From Dichetophora obliterata (Eukaryota > Arthropoda > Insecta > Diptera > Sciomyzidae): a stretch of 64,000 bases of DNA. The translations under genes were made by a program, and so were the position numbers. Where the stretch lies: contig OY986435.1 of NCBI GenBank assembly GCA_963920525.1, positions 270,477,574-270,541,573 of the forward strand, given 5' to 3'. The notes under the pieces were generated by a model. The model saw only the letters and a list, made by a program, of their open reading frames with translations. It did not search any database and was not told the DNA's origin. Below, piece by piece: positions 22,575 through 35,388 of this stretch; position 1 is the stretch's first letter; every line of letters begins with the position of its first letter.

Positions 22575-24711
22575 CGTCCTTATCTGATATGTAGTTTTTA
22601 TTTTAGAAAATAAATAAAAAAAATAAAAATTGACAAAAAAGGGCACATGAAATTAACATGAAATCTAATTTTTAAAATTATTTTAAGGATACAGTCTTGT
22701 GGGCAGTAGCTTAAGGAACATTTTGATGCATAAATCGTCCTTTTATGATGTATGGTTTAGAAGTTATGGCTAAAAAATCAAAAAAATCGCAAAAACCCAC
22801 GTCAAAAACTATGATTCATGTAAAAAATTTTAACTAAGATTCTTGAAAAAAAATCAAATTCCAGAAAACTTTTTTTTGAATATGCAGTCTTGTGTATATA
22901 TGTATTAGAAACAATTTGGTGTATAAATGGTCCTTGTAGGATGTATGGTTTGGGAGTTATGACGGAAAAAGCACATGTTTTTGGCCAGCTTCCACTCCAA
23001 AAAGTGTTGTACAACTCCTAAACTACAAGAGATAAAGCAAACGGCATTTGGACAAAGGACTATCCCTTCTTACGGACGAGGACCTGGTGCTCATTTTAAT
23101 GCATGAATCGTCCTTATCTGATATGTAGTTTTTATTTTAGAAAATAAATAAAAAAAATAAAAATTGACAAAAAATGGCACATGAAATTAACATGAAATCT
23201 AATTTTTAAAATTATTTTAAGGATACAGTCTTGTGGGCAGTAGCTTAAGGAACATTTTGATGCATAAATCGTCCTTTTATGATGTATGGTTTAGAAGTTA
23301 TGGCTAAAAAATCAAAAAAATCGCAAAAAACCACGTCAAAAACTATGATTCTTGTAAAAAATTTTAACTAAGATTCTTGAAAAAAAATCAAATTCCAGAA
23401 AACTTTTTTCTGAATATGCAGTCTTGTGTATATATGTATTAGAAACAATTGGGTGTATAAATCGTCCTTGTAGGATGTATGGTTTGGGAGTTATGACGGA
23501 AAAAGCACATGTCTTTGGCCAGCTTCCACTCCAAAAAGTGTTCTACAACTCCTAAACTACAAGAGTTAGAGCAAACGGCATCTGGACAAAGGAGTATCCC
23601 TTCTTAAGGACGAGGACCTGGTGCTCATTTTAATGCATGAATCGTCCTTATCTGATATGTAGTTTTTATTTTAGAAAATAAATAAAAAAAATAAAAATTG
23701 ACAAAAAAGAGCACATGAAATTAACATGAAATCTAATTTTTAAAATTATTTTAAGGATACAGTCTTGTGGGCTGTAGCTTAAGGAACATTTTGATGCGTA
23801 AATCGTCCTTTTATGATGTATGGTTTAGAAGTTATGGCTAAAAAATCAAAAAAATCGCAAAAAACCACGTCAAAAACTATGATTCATGTAAAAAATTTTA
23901 ACAAGATTCTTGAAAAAAAAAATCAAATTCCAGAAAACTTTTTTTTGAATATGCAGTCTTGTGTATATATGTATTAGAAACAATTTGGTGTATAAATCGT
24001 CCTTGTAGGATGTATGGTTTGGGAGTTATGACGGAAAAAGCACATGTTTTTGGCCAGCTTCCACTCCAAAAAGTGTTCTACAACTCCTAAACTACAAGAG
24101 ATAGTGCAAACGGCATTTGGACAAAGGAGTATCCCTTCTTAAGGACGAGGACCTGGTGCTCATTTTAATGCATGAATCGTCCTTATCTGATATGTAGTTT
24201 TAATTTTAGAAAATAAATAAAAAAAATAAAAATTGACAAAAAAGGGCACATGAAATTAACATGAAATCTAATTTTTAAAATTATTTTAAGGATACAGTCT
24301 TGTGGGCAGTAGCTTAAGGAACATTTTGATGCATAAATCGTCCTTTTATGATGTATGTTTTAGAAGTTATGGCTAAAAAATCAAAAAAATCGCAAAAAAC
24401 CACGTCAAAAACTATGATTCTTGTAAAAAATTTTAACTAAGATTCTTGAAAAAAAATCAAATTCCAGAAAACTTTTTTCTGAATATGCAGTCTTGTGTAT
24501 ATATGTATTAGAAACAATTTGGTGTATAAATCGTCCTTGTAGGATGTATGGTTTGGGAGTTATGACGGAAAAAGCACATGTTTTTGGCCAGCTTCCACTC
24601 CAAAAAGTGTTCTACAACTCCTAAACTACAAGAGTTAGAGCAAACGGAATCTGGACAAAGGAGTATCCCTTCTTAAGGACGAGGACCTGGTGCTCATTTT
24701 AATGCATGAAT
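22575..24711 (+). repeat. Mixed monomers between b-c-d and l-n-k arrays
   Basis: Monomers at 22575 (g-like, cccacg, 'cttacgg'), 23109 (tggcac, attgggtg, tgtctttgg), 23643 (gagcac, 'gggctgtag', 'gatgcgtaaa', aacaag, 10-A run, ATAGTG) and 24178 ('gttttaatttt', 'gtatgttttag', 'cggaatctgg'). The order k-like then gagcac repeats that at 12961-14030, although the 23109 monomer has the TC state rather than TA. Confidence 0.7.
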
Positions 24712-27700
24712 CGTCCTTATCTGATATGTAGTTTTTATTTTAGAAAATAAATAAAAAAATAAAAATTGACAAAAAAGGGCACATGAAATTAACATGAAAT
24801 CTAATTTTTAAAATTATTTTAATGATACAGTCTTGTGGGCAGTAGCTTAAGGAACATTTTGATGCATAAATCGTCCTTTTATGATGTATGGTTTAGAAGT
24901 TATGGCTAAAAAATCAAAAAAATCGCAAAAAACCACGTCAAAAACTATGATTCATGTAAAAAATTTTAACTAAGATTCTTGAAAAAAAATCAAATTCCAG
25001 AAAACTTTTTTCTGAATATGCAGTCTTGTGTATATATGTATTAGAAACAATTTGGTGTATAAATCGTCCTTGTAGGATGTATGGTTTGGGAGTTATGAGG
25101 GAAAAAGCACATGTTTTTGGTCAGCTTCCACTCCAAAAAGTGTTCTACAACTCCTAAACTACAAGAGATAGTGCAAACGGCATTTGAACAAAGGAGTATC
25201 CTTTCTTAAGGACGAGGACCTGGTGCTCATTTTAATGCATGAATCGTCCTTATCTGATATGTAGTTTTTATTTTAGAAAATAAATAAAAAAAATAAAAAT
25301 TGACAAAAAAGGGCACATGAAATTAACATGAAATCTAATTTTTAAAATTATTTTAAGGATACAGTCTTGTGGGCAGTAGCTTAAGGAACATTTTGATGCA
25401 TGAATCGTCCTTTTATGATGTATTGTTTAGAAGTTATGGCTAAAAAATCAAAAAAATCGCAAAAAACCACGTCAAAAACTATGATTCATGTAAAAAATTT
25501 TAACAAGATTCTTGAAAAAAAAATCAAATTCCAGAAAACTTTTTTCTGAATATGCAGTCTTGTGTATATATGTATTAGAAACAATTTGGTGTATAAATCG
25601 TCCTTGTAGGATGTATGGTTTGGGAGTTATGACGGAAAAAGCACATGTCTTTGGCCAGCTTCCACTCCAAAAAGTGTTCTACAACTCCTAAACTACAAGA
25701 GTTAGAGCAAACGGCATCTGGACAAAGGAGTATCCCTTCTTAAGGACGAGGACCTGGTGCTCATTTTAATGCATCAATCGTCCTTATCTGATATGTAGTT
25801 TTTATTTTAGAAAATAAATAAAAAAAATAAAAATTGACAAAAAAGGGCACATGAAATTAACATGAAATCTAATTTTTAAAATTATTTTAAGGATACAGTC
25901 TTGTGGGCAGTAGCTTAAGGAACATTTTCATGCATAAATCGTCCTTTTATGATGTATGGTTTAGAAGTTATGGCTAAAAAATAAAAAAAATCGCAAAAAA
26001 CCACGTCAAAAACTATGATTCTTGTAAAAAATTTTAACTAAGATTCTTGAAAAAAAATCAAATTCCAGAAAACTTTTTTCTGAATATGCAGTCTTGTGTA
26101 TATATGTATTAGAAACAATTGGGTGTATAAATCGTCCTTGTAGGATGTATGGTTTGGGAGTTATGACGGAAAAAGCACATGTCTTTGGCCAGCTTCCACT
26201 CCAAAAAGTGTTCTACAACTCCTAAACTACAAGAGTTAGAGCAAACGGCATCTGGACAAAGGAGTATCCCTTCTTAAGGACGAGGACCTGGTGCTCATTT
26301 TAATGCATGAATCGTCCTTATCTGATATGTAGTTTTTATTTTAGAAAATAAATAAAAAAAATAAAAATTGACAAAAAAGGGCACATGAAATTAACATGAA
26401 ATCTAATTTTTAAAATTATTTTAATGATACAGTCTTGTGGGCAGTAGCTTAAGGAACATTTTGATGCATAAATCGTCCTTTTATGATGTATGGTTTAGAA
26501 GTTATGGCTAAAAAATCAAAAAAATCGCAAAAAACCACGTCAAAAACTATGATTCATGTAAAAAATTTTAACTAAGATTCTTGAAAAAAAATCAAATTCC
26601 AGAAAACTTTTTTCTGAATATGCAGTCTTGTGTATATATGTATTAGAAACAATTTGGTGTATAAATCGTCCTTGTAGGATGTATGGTTTGGGAGTTATGA
26701 GGGAAAAAGCACATGTTTTTGGTCAGCTTCCACTCCAAAAAGTGTTCTACAACTCCTAAACTACAAGAGATAGTGCAAACGGCATTTGAACAAAGGAGTA
26801 TCCCTTCTTAAGGACGAGGAACTGGTGCTCATTTTAATGCATGAATCGTCCTTATCTGATATGTAGTTTTTATTTTAGGAAATAAATAAAAAAAATAAAA
26901 ATGGACAAAAAAGGGCACATGAAATTAACATGAAATCTAATTTTTAAAATTATTTTAAGGATACAGTCTTGTGGGCAGTAGCTTAAGGAACATTTTGATG
27001 CATAAATCGTCCTTTTATGATGTATTGTTTAGAAGTTATGGCTAAAAAATCAAAAAAATCGCAAAAAACCACGTCAAAAACTATGATTCATGTAAAAAAT
27101 TTTAACAAGATTCTTGAAAAAAAAATCAAATTCCAGAAAACTTTTTTCTGAATATGCAGTCTTGTGTATATATGTATTAGAAACAATTTGGTGTATAAAT
27201 CGTCCTTGTAGGATGTATGGTTTGGGAGTTATGACGGAAAAAGCACATGTTTTTGGCCAGCTTCCACTCCAAAAAGTGTTGTACAACTCCTAAACTACAA
27301 GAGTTAGAGCAAACGGCATCTGGACAAAGGAGTATCCCTTCTTAAGGACGAGGACCTGGTGCTCATTTTAATGCATGAATCGTCCTTATCTGATATGTAG
27401 TTTTTATTTTAGAAAATAAATAAAAAAAATAAAAATTGACAAAAAAGGGCACATGAAATTAACATGAAATCTAATTTTTAAAATTATTTTAAGGATACAG
27501 TCTTGTGGGCAGTAGCTTAAGGAACATTTTGATGCATAAGTCGTCCTTTTATGATGTATGGTTTAGAAGTTATGGCTAAAAAATAAAAAAAATCGCAAAA
27601 AACCACGTCAAAAACTATGATTCTTGTAAAAAATTTTAACTAAGATTCTTGAAAAAAAATCAAATTCCAGAAAACTTTTTTCTGAATATGCAGTCTTGTG

Positions 27701-30700
27701 TATATATGTATTAGAAACAATTGGGTGTATAAATCGTCCTTGTAGGATGTATGGTTTGGGAGTTATGACGGAAAAAGCACATGTCTTTGGCCAGCTTCCA
27801 CTCCAAAAAGTGTTCTACAACTCCTAAACTACAAGAGTTAGAGCAAACGGCATCTGGACAAAGGAGTATCCCTTCTTAAGGACGAGGACCTGGTGCTCAT
27901 TTTAATGCATGAATCGTCCTTATCTGATATGTAGTTTTTATTTTAGAAAATAAATAAAAAAAATAAAAATTGACAAAAAAGGGCACATGAAATTAACATG
28001 AAATCTAATTTTTAAAATTATTTTAATGATACAGTCTTGTGGGCAGTAGCTTAAGGAACATTTTGATGCATAAATCGTCCTTTTATGATGTATGGTTTAG
28101 AAGTTATGGCTAAAAAATCAAAAAAATCGCAAAAAACCACGTCAAAAACTATGATTCATGTAAAAAATTTTAACTAAGATTCTTGAAAAAAAATCAAATT
28201 CCAGAAAACTTTTTTCTGAATATGCAGTCTTGTGTATATATGTATTAGAAACAATTTGGTGTATAAATCGTCCTTGTAGGATGTATGGTTTGGGAGTTAT
28301 GAGGGAAAAAGCACATGTTTTTGGTCAGCTTCCACTCCAAAAAGTGTTCTACAACTCCTAAACTACAAGAGATAGTGCAAACGGCATTTGAACAAAGGAG
28401 TATCCCTTCTTAAGGACGAGGACCTGGTGCTCATTTTAATGCATGAATCGTCCTTATCTGATATGTAGTTTTTATTTTAGAAAATAAATAAAAAAAATAA
28501 AAATTGACAAAAAAGGGCACATGAAATTAACATGAAATCTAATTTTTAAAATTATTTTAAGGATACAGTCTTGTGGGCAGTAGCTTAAGGAACATTTTGA
28601 TGCATAAATCGTCCTTTTATGATGTATTGTTTAGAAGTTATGGCTAAAAAATCAAAAAAATCGCAAAAAACCACGTCAAAAACTATGATTCATGTAAAAA
28701 ATTTTAACAAGATTCTTGAAAAAAAAATCAAATTCCAGAAAACTTTTTTCTGAATATGCAGTCTTGTGTATATATGTATTAGAAACAATTTGGTGTATAA
28801 ATCGTCCTTGTAGGATGTATGGTTTGGGAGTTATGACGGAAAAAGCACATGTTTTTGGCCAGCTTCCACTCCAAAAAGTGTTCTACAACTCCTAAACTAC
28901 AAGAGTTAGAGCAAACGGCATCTGGACAAAGGAGTATCCCTTCTTAAGGACGAGGACCTGGTGCTCATTTTAATGCATGAATCGTCCTTATCTGATATGT
29001 AGTTTTTATTTTAGAAAATAAATAAAAAAAATAAAAATTGACAAAAAAGGGCACATGAAATTAACATGAAATCTAATTTTTAAAATTATTTTAAGGATAC
29101 AGTCTTGTGGGCAGTAGCTTAAGGAACATTTTCATGCATAAATCGTCCTTTTATGATGTATGGTTTAGAAGTTATGGCTAAAAAATAAAAAAAATCGCAA
29201 AAAACCACGTCAAAAACTATGATTCTTGTAAAAAATTTTAACTAAGATTCTTGAAAAAAAATCAAATTCCAGAAAACTTTTTTCTGAATATGCAGTCTTG
29301 TGTATATATGTATTAGAAACAATTGGGTGTATAAATCGTCCTTGTAGGATGTATGGTTTGGGAGTTATGACGGAAAAAGCACATGTCTTTGGCCAGCTTC
29401 CACTCCAAAAAGTGTTCTACAACTCCTAAACTACAAGAGATAGTGCAAACGGCATTTGAACAAAGGAGTATCCCTTCTTAAGGACGAGGACCTGGTGCTC
29501 ATTTTAATGCATGAATCGTCCTTATCTGATATGTAGTTTTTATTTTAGAAAATAAATAAAAAAAATAAAAATTGACAAAAAAGGGCACATGAAATTAACA
29601 TGAAATCTAATTTTTAAAATTATTTTAAGGATACAGTCTTGTGGGCAGTAGCTTAAGGAACATTTTGATGCATAAATCGTCCTTCTATGATGTATTGTTT
29701 AGAAGTTATGGCTAAAAAATCAAAAAAATCGCAAAAAACCACGTCAAAAACTATGATTCATGTAAAAAATTTTAACAAGATTCTTGAAAAAAAAATCAAA
29801 TTCCAGAAAACTTTTTTCTGAATATGCAGTCTTGTGTATATATGTATTAGAAACAATTTGGTGTATAAATCGTCCTTGTAGGATGTATGGTTTGGGAGTT
29901 ATGACGGAAAAAGCACATGTTTTTGGCCAGCTTCCACTCCAAAAAGTGTTCTACAACTCCTAAACTACAAGAGTTAGAGCAAACGGCATCTGGACAAAGG
30001 AGTATCCCTTCTTAAGGACGAGGACCTGGTGCTCATTTTAATGCATGAATCGTCCTTATCTGATATGTAGTTTTTATTTTAGAAAATAAATAAAAAAAAT
30101 AAAAATTGACAAAAAAGGGCACATGAAATTAACATGAAATCTAATTTTTAAAATTATTTTAAGGATACAGTCTTGTGGGCAGTAGCTTAAGGAACATTTT
30201 CATGCATAAATCGTCCTTTTATGATGTATGGTTTAGAAGTTATGGCTAAAAAATAAAAAAAATCGCAAAAAACCACGTCAAAAACTATGATTCTTGTAAA
30301 AAATTTTAACTAAGATTCTGGAAAAAAAATCAAATTCCAGAAAACTTTTTTCTGAATATGCAGTCTTGTGTATATATGTATTAGAAACAATTGGGTGTAT
30401 AAATCGTCCTTGTAGGATGTATGGTTTGGGAGTTATGACGGAAAAAGCACATGTCTTTGGCCAGCTTCCACTCCAAAAAGTGTTCTACAACTCCTAAACT
30501 ACAAGAGTTAGAGCAAACGGCATCTGGACAAAGGAGTATTCCTTCTTAAGGACGAGGACCTGGTGCTCATTTTAATGCATGAATCGTCCTTATCTGATAT
30601 GTAGTTTTTATTTTAGAAAATAAATAAAAAAAATAAAAATTGACAAAAAAGGGCACATGAAATTAACATGAAATCTAATTTTTAAAATTATTTTAATGAT

Positions 30701-31118
30701 ACAGTCTTGTGGGCAGTAGCTTAAGGAACATTTTGATGCATAAATCGTCCTTTTATGATGTATGGTTTAGAAGTTATGGCTAAAAAATCAAAAAAATCGC
30801 AAAAAACCACGTCAAAAACTATGATTCATGTAAAAAATTTTAACTAAGATTCTTGAAAAAAAATCAAATTCCAGAAAACTTTTTTCTGAATATGCAGTCT
30901 TGTGTATATATGTATTAGAAACAATTTGGTGTATAAATCGTCCTTGTAGGATGTATGGTTTGGGAGTTATGAGGGAAAAAGCACATGTTTTTGGTCAGCT
31001 TCCACTCCAAAAAGTGTTCTACAACTCCTAAACTACAAGAGATAGTGCAAACGGCATTTGAACAAAGGAGTATCCCTTCTTAAGGACGAGGACCTGGTGC
31101 TCATTTTAATGCATGAAT
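24712..31118 (+). repeat. l-n-k trimer higher-order array (about 1602-bp unit)
   Basis: Monomers at 24712 (l), 25245 (n), 25779 (k), 26313 (l), 26847 (n), 27381 (k), 27915 (l), 28449 (n), 28983 (k/l fusion), 29517 (n), 30051 (k) and 30585 (l). Successive l monomers lie 1601-1602 bp apart until the fusion. l has 'ttttaatgatac', gaggg and 'tttgaac'; n has 'gtattgttt' and aacaag; k has the TA variant, attgggtg and tgtctttgg. Copies differ by private substitutions such as 'gcatcaatcg' (25771), 'gaggaactgg' (26816), 'cataagtcg' (27535) and 'attctggaaa' (30315). Confidence 0.82.
28983..29516 (+). repeat. Fused k/l monomer inside the l-n-k array
   Basis: The monomer begins as k (attttCatg, TA variant, attgggtg near 29322, tgtctttgg near 29387) and ends as l (ATAGTG and 'catttgaac' near 29440-29462). 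It is followed directly by n, as l normally is. One k-l pair has thus become a single monomer, with the switch between about 29392 and 29437. This is the expected product of an unequal exchange out of register by one monomer. Confidence 0.75.
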
Positions 31119-34100
31119 CGTCCTTATCTGATATGTAGTTTTTATTTTAGAAAATAAATAAAAAAAATAAAAATTGACAAAAAACGGCACATGAAATTAA
31201 CATGAAATCTAATTTTTAAAATTATTTTAAGGATACAGTCTTGTGGGCAGTAGCTTAAGGAACATTTTGATGCATAAATCGTCCTGTTATGATGTATGGT
31301 TTAGAAGTTATGGCTAAAAAATCAAAAAAATCGCAAAAAACCACGTCAAAAACTATGATTCTTGTAAAAAATTTTAACTAAGATTCTTGAAAAAAAATCA
31401 AATTCCAGAAAACTTTTTTCTGAATATGCAGTCTTGTGTATATATGTATTAGAAACAATTTGGTGTATAAATCGTCCTTGTAGGATGTATGGTTTGGGAG
31501 TTATGACGGAAAAAGCACATGTTTTTGGCCAGCTTCCACTCCAAAAAGTGTTCTACAACTCCTAAACTACAAGAGTTAGAGCAAACGGCATCTGGACAAA
31601 GGAGTATCCCTTCTTAAGGACGAGGACCTGGTGCTCATTTTAATGCATGAATCGTCCTTATCTGATATGTAGTTTTTATTTTAGAAAATAAATAAAAAAA
31701 ATAAAAATTGACAAAAAAGGGCACATGAAATTAACATGAAATCTAATTTTTAAAATTATTTTAAGGATACAGTCTTCTGGGCAGTAGCTTAAGGAACATT
31801 TTCATGCATAAATCGTCCTTTTATGATGTATGGTTTAGAAGTTATGGCTAAAAAATCAAAAAAATCGCAAAAAACCACGTCAAAAACTATGATTCTTGTA
31901 AAAAATTTTAACTAAGATTCTTGAAAAAAAATCAAATTCCAGAAAACTTTTTTCTGAATATGCAGTCTTGTGTATATATGTATTAGAAACAATTTGGTGT
32001 ATAAATCGTCTTTGTAGGATGTATGGTTTGGGAGTTATGAGGGAAAAAGCACATGTTTTTGGCCAGCTTCCACTCCAAAAAGTGTTCTACAACTCCTAAA
32101 CTACAAGAGATAAAGCAAACGGCATTTGGACAAAGGACTATCCCTTCTTACGGACGAGGACCTGGTGCTCATTTTAATGCATGAATCGTCCTTATCTGAT
32201 ATGTAGTTTTTATTTTAGAAAATAAATAAAAAAATAAAAACTGACAAAAAAGGGCACATGAAATTAACATGAAATCTAATTTTTAAAATTATTTTAAGGA
32301 TACAGTCTTGTGGGCAGTAGCTTAAGGAACATTTTGATGCATAAATCGTCCTTTTATGATGTATGGTTTAGAAGTTATGGCTAAAAAATCAAAAAAATCG
32401 CAAAAAACCACGTCAAAAACTATGATTCATGTAAAAAATTTTAACTAAGATTCTTGAAAAAAAATCAAATTCCAGAAAACTTTTTTTTGAATATGCAGTC
32501 TTGTGTATATATGTATTAGAAACAATTTGGTGTATAAATGGTCCTTGTAGGATGTATGGTTTGGGAGTTATGACGGAAAAAGCACATGTTTTTGGCCAGC
32601 TTCCACTCCAAAAAGTGTTGTACAACTCCTAAACTACAAGAGATAAAGCAAACGGCATTTGGACAAAGGACTATCCCTTCTTACGGACGAGGACCTGGTG
32701 CTCATTTTAATGCATGAATCGTCCTTATCTGATATGTAGTTTTTATTTTAGAAAATAAATAAAAAAAATAAAAATTGACAAAAAAGGGCACATGAAATTA
32801 ACATGAAATCTAATTTTTAAAATTATTTTAAGGATACAGTCTTGTGGGCAGTAGCTTAAGGAACATTTTGATGCATAAATCGTCCTTTTATGATGTATGG
32901 TTTAGAAGTTATGGCTAAAAAATAAAAAAAATCGCAAAAAACCACGTCAAACACTATGATTCTTGTAAAAAATTTTAACTAAGATTCTTGAAAAAAAATC
33001 AAATTCCAGAAAACTTTTTTCTGAATATGCAGTCTTGTGTATATATGTATTAGAAACAATTTGGTGTATAAATCGTCCTTGTAGGATGTATGGTTTGGGA
33101 GTTATGACGGAAAAAGCACATGTCTTTGGCCAGCTTCCACTCCAAAAAGTGTTCTACAACTCCTAAACTACAAGTGTTAGAGCAAACGGCATCTGGACAA
33201 AGGAGTATCCCTTCTTAAGGACGAGGACCTGGTGCTCATTTTAATGCATGAATCGTCCTTATCTGATATGTAGTTTTTATTTTAGAAAATAAATAAAAAA
33301 AATAAAAATTGACAAAAAAGGGCACATGAAATTAACATGAAATCTAATTTTTAAAATTATTTTAAGGATACAGTCTTCTGGGCAGTAGCTTAAGGAACAT
33401 TTTCATGCATAAATCGTCCTTTTATGATGTATGGTTTAGAAGTTATGGCTAAAAAATCAAAAAAATCGCAAAAAACCACGTCAAAAACTATGATTCATGT
33501 AAAAAATTTTAACTAAGATTCTTGAAAAAAAATCAAATTCCAGAAAACTTTTTTCTGAATATGCAGTCTTGTGTATATATGTATTAGAAACAATTTGGTG
33601 TATAAATCGTCTTTGTAGGATGTATGGTTTGGGAGTTATGAGGGAAAAAGCACATGTTTTTGGTCAGCTTCCACTCCAAAAAGTGTTCTACTACTCCTAA
33701 ACTACAAGAGATAGTGCAAACGGCATTTGGACAAAGGAGTATCCCTTCTTAAGGACGAGGACCTGGTGCTCATTTTAATGCATGAATCGTCCTTATCTGA
33801 TATGTAGTTTTTATTTTAGAAAATAAATAAAAAAAATAAAAATTGACAAAAAAGGGCACATGAAATTAACATGAAATCTAATTTTTAAAATTATTTTAAG
33901 GATACAGTCTTGTGGGCAGTAGGTTAAGGAACATTTTCATGCATAAATCGTCCTTTTATGATGTATGGTTTAGAAGTTATGGCTAAAAAATCAAAAAAAT
34001 CGCAAAAAACCACGTCAAAAACTATGATTCTTGTAAAAAATTTTAACTAAGATTCTTGAAAAAAAATCAAATTCCAGAAAACTTTTTTCTGAATATGCAG

Positions 34101-35388
34101 TCTTGTGTATATATGTATTAGAAACAATTTGGTGTATAAATGGTCCTTGTAGGATGTATGGTTTGGGAGTTATGACGGAAAAAGCACATGTTTTTGGCCA
34201 GCTTCCACTCCAAAAAGTGTTCTACAACTCCTAAACTACAAGAGATAAAGCAAACGGCATTTGGACAAAGGACTATCCCTTCTTACGGACGAGGACCTGG
34301 TGCTCATTTTAATGCATGAATCGTCCTTATCTGATATGTAGTTTTTATTTTAGAAAATAAATAAAAAAATAAAAACTGACAAAAAAGAGCACATGAAATT
34401 AACATGAAATCTAATTTTTAAAATTATTTTAAGGATACAGTCTTGTGGGCAGTAGCTTAAGGAACATTTTGATGCATAAATCGTCCTTTTATGATGTATG
34501 GTTTAGAAGTTATGGCTAAAAAATCAAAAAAATCGCAAAAAACCACGTCAAAAACTATGATTCATGTAAAAAATTTTAACTAAGATTCTTGAAAAAAAAT
34601 CAAATTCCAGAAAACTTTTTTTTGAATATGCAGTCTTGTGTATATATGTATTAGAAACAATTTGGTGTATAAATGGTCCTTGTAGGATGTATGGTTTGGG
34701 AGTTATGACGGAAAAAGCACATGTTTTTGGCCAGCTTCCACTCCAAAAAGTGTTGTACAACTCCTAAACTACAAGAGATAAAGCAAACGGCATTTGGACA
34801 AAGGACTATCCCTTCTTACGGACGAGGACCTGGTGCTCATTTTAATGCATGAATCGTCCTTATCTGATATGTAGTTTTTATTTTAGAAAATAAATAAAAA
34901 AAATAAAAATTGACAAAAAAGGGCACATGAAATTAACATGAAATCTAATTTTTAAAATTATTTTAAGGATACAGTCTTGTGGGCAGTAGCTTAAGGAACA
35001 TTTTGATGCATAAATCGTCCTTTTATGATGTATGGTTTAGAAGTTATGGCTAAAAAATAAAAAAAATCGCAAAAAACCACGTCAAACACTATGATTCTTG
35101 TAAAAAATTTTAACTAAGATTCTTGAAAAAAAATCAAATTCCAGAAAACTTTTTTCTGAATATGCAGTCTTGTGTATATATGTATTAGAAACAATTGGGT
35201 GTATAAATCGTCCTTGTAGGATGTATGGTTTGGGAGTTATGACGGAAAAAGCACATGTCTTTGGCCAGCTTCCACTCCAAAAAGTGTTCTACAACTCCTA
35301 AACTACAAGTGTTAGAGCAAACGGCATCTGGACAAAGGAGTATCCCTTCTTAAGGACGAGGACCTGGTGCTCATTTTAATGCATGAAT
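31119..35388 (+). repeat. Eight monomers with a four-monomer periodicity (offset 2135 bp)
   Basis: Monomers at 31119 (c), 31653 ('gtcttctggg', 'cgtctttg', ATAAAG, 'cttacgg'), 32187 (7-A run, 'aaactgac', g-like), 32720 (TA variant, 'caaacact', 'acaagtgtt'), 33254 ('gtcttctggg', 'cgtctttg', 'ctactactcc'), 33788 ('cagtaggtta', ATAAAG), 34322 ('aaactgac', gagcac) and 34855 (TA variant, 'caaacact', 'acaagtgtt'). The pair at 32187-33253 recurs at 34322-35388. The two 'gtcttctggg' monomers lie 1601 bp apart, so 3- and 4-monomer offsets are superposed. Confidence 0.76.
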
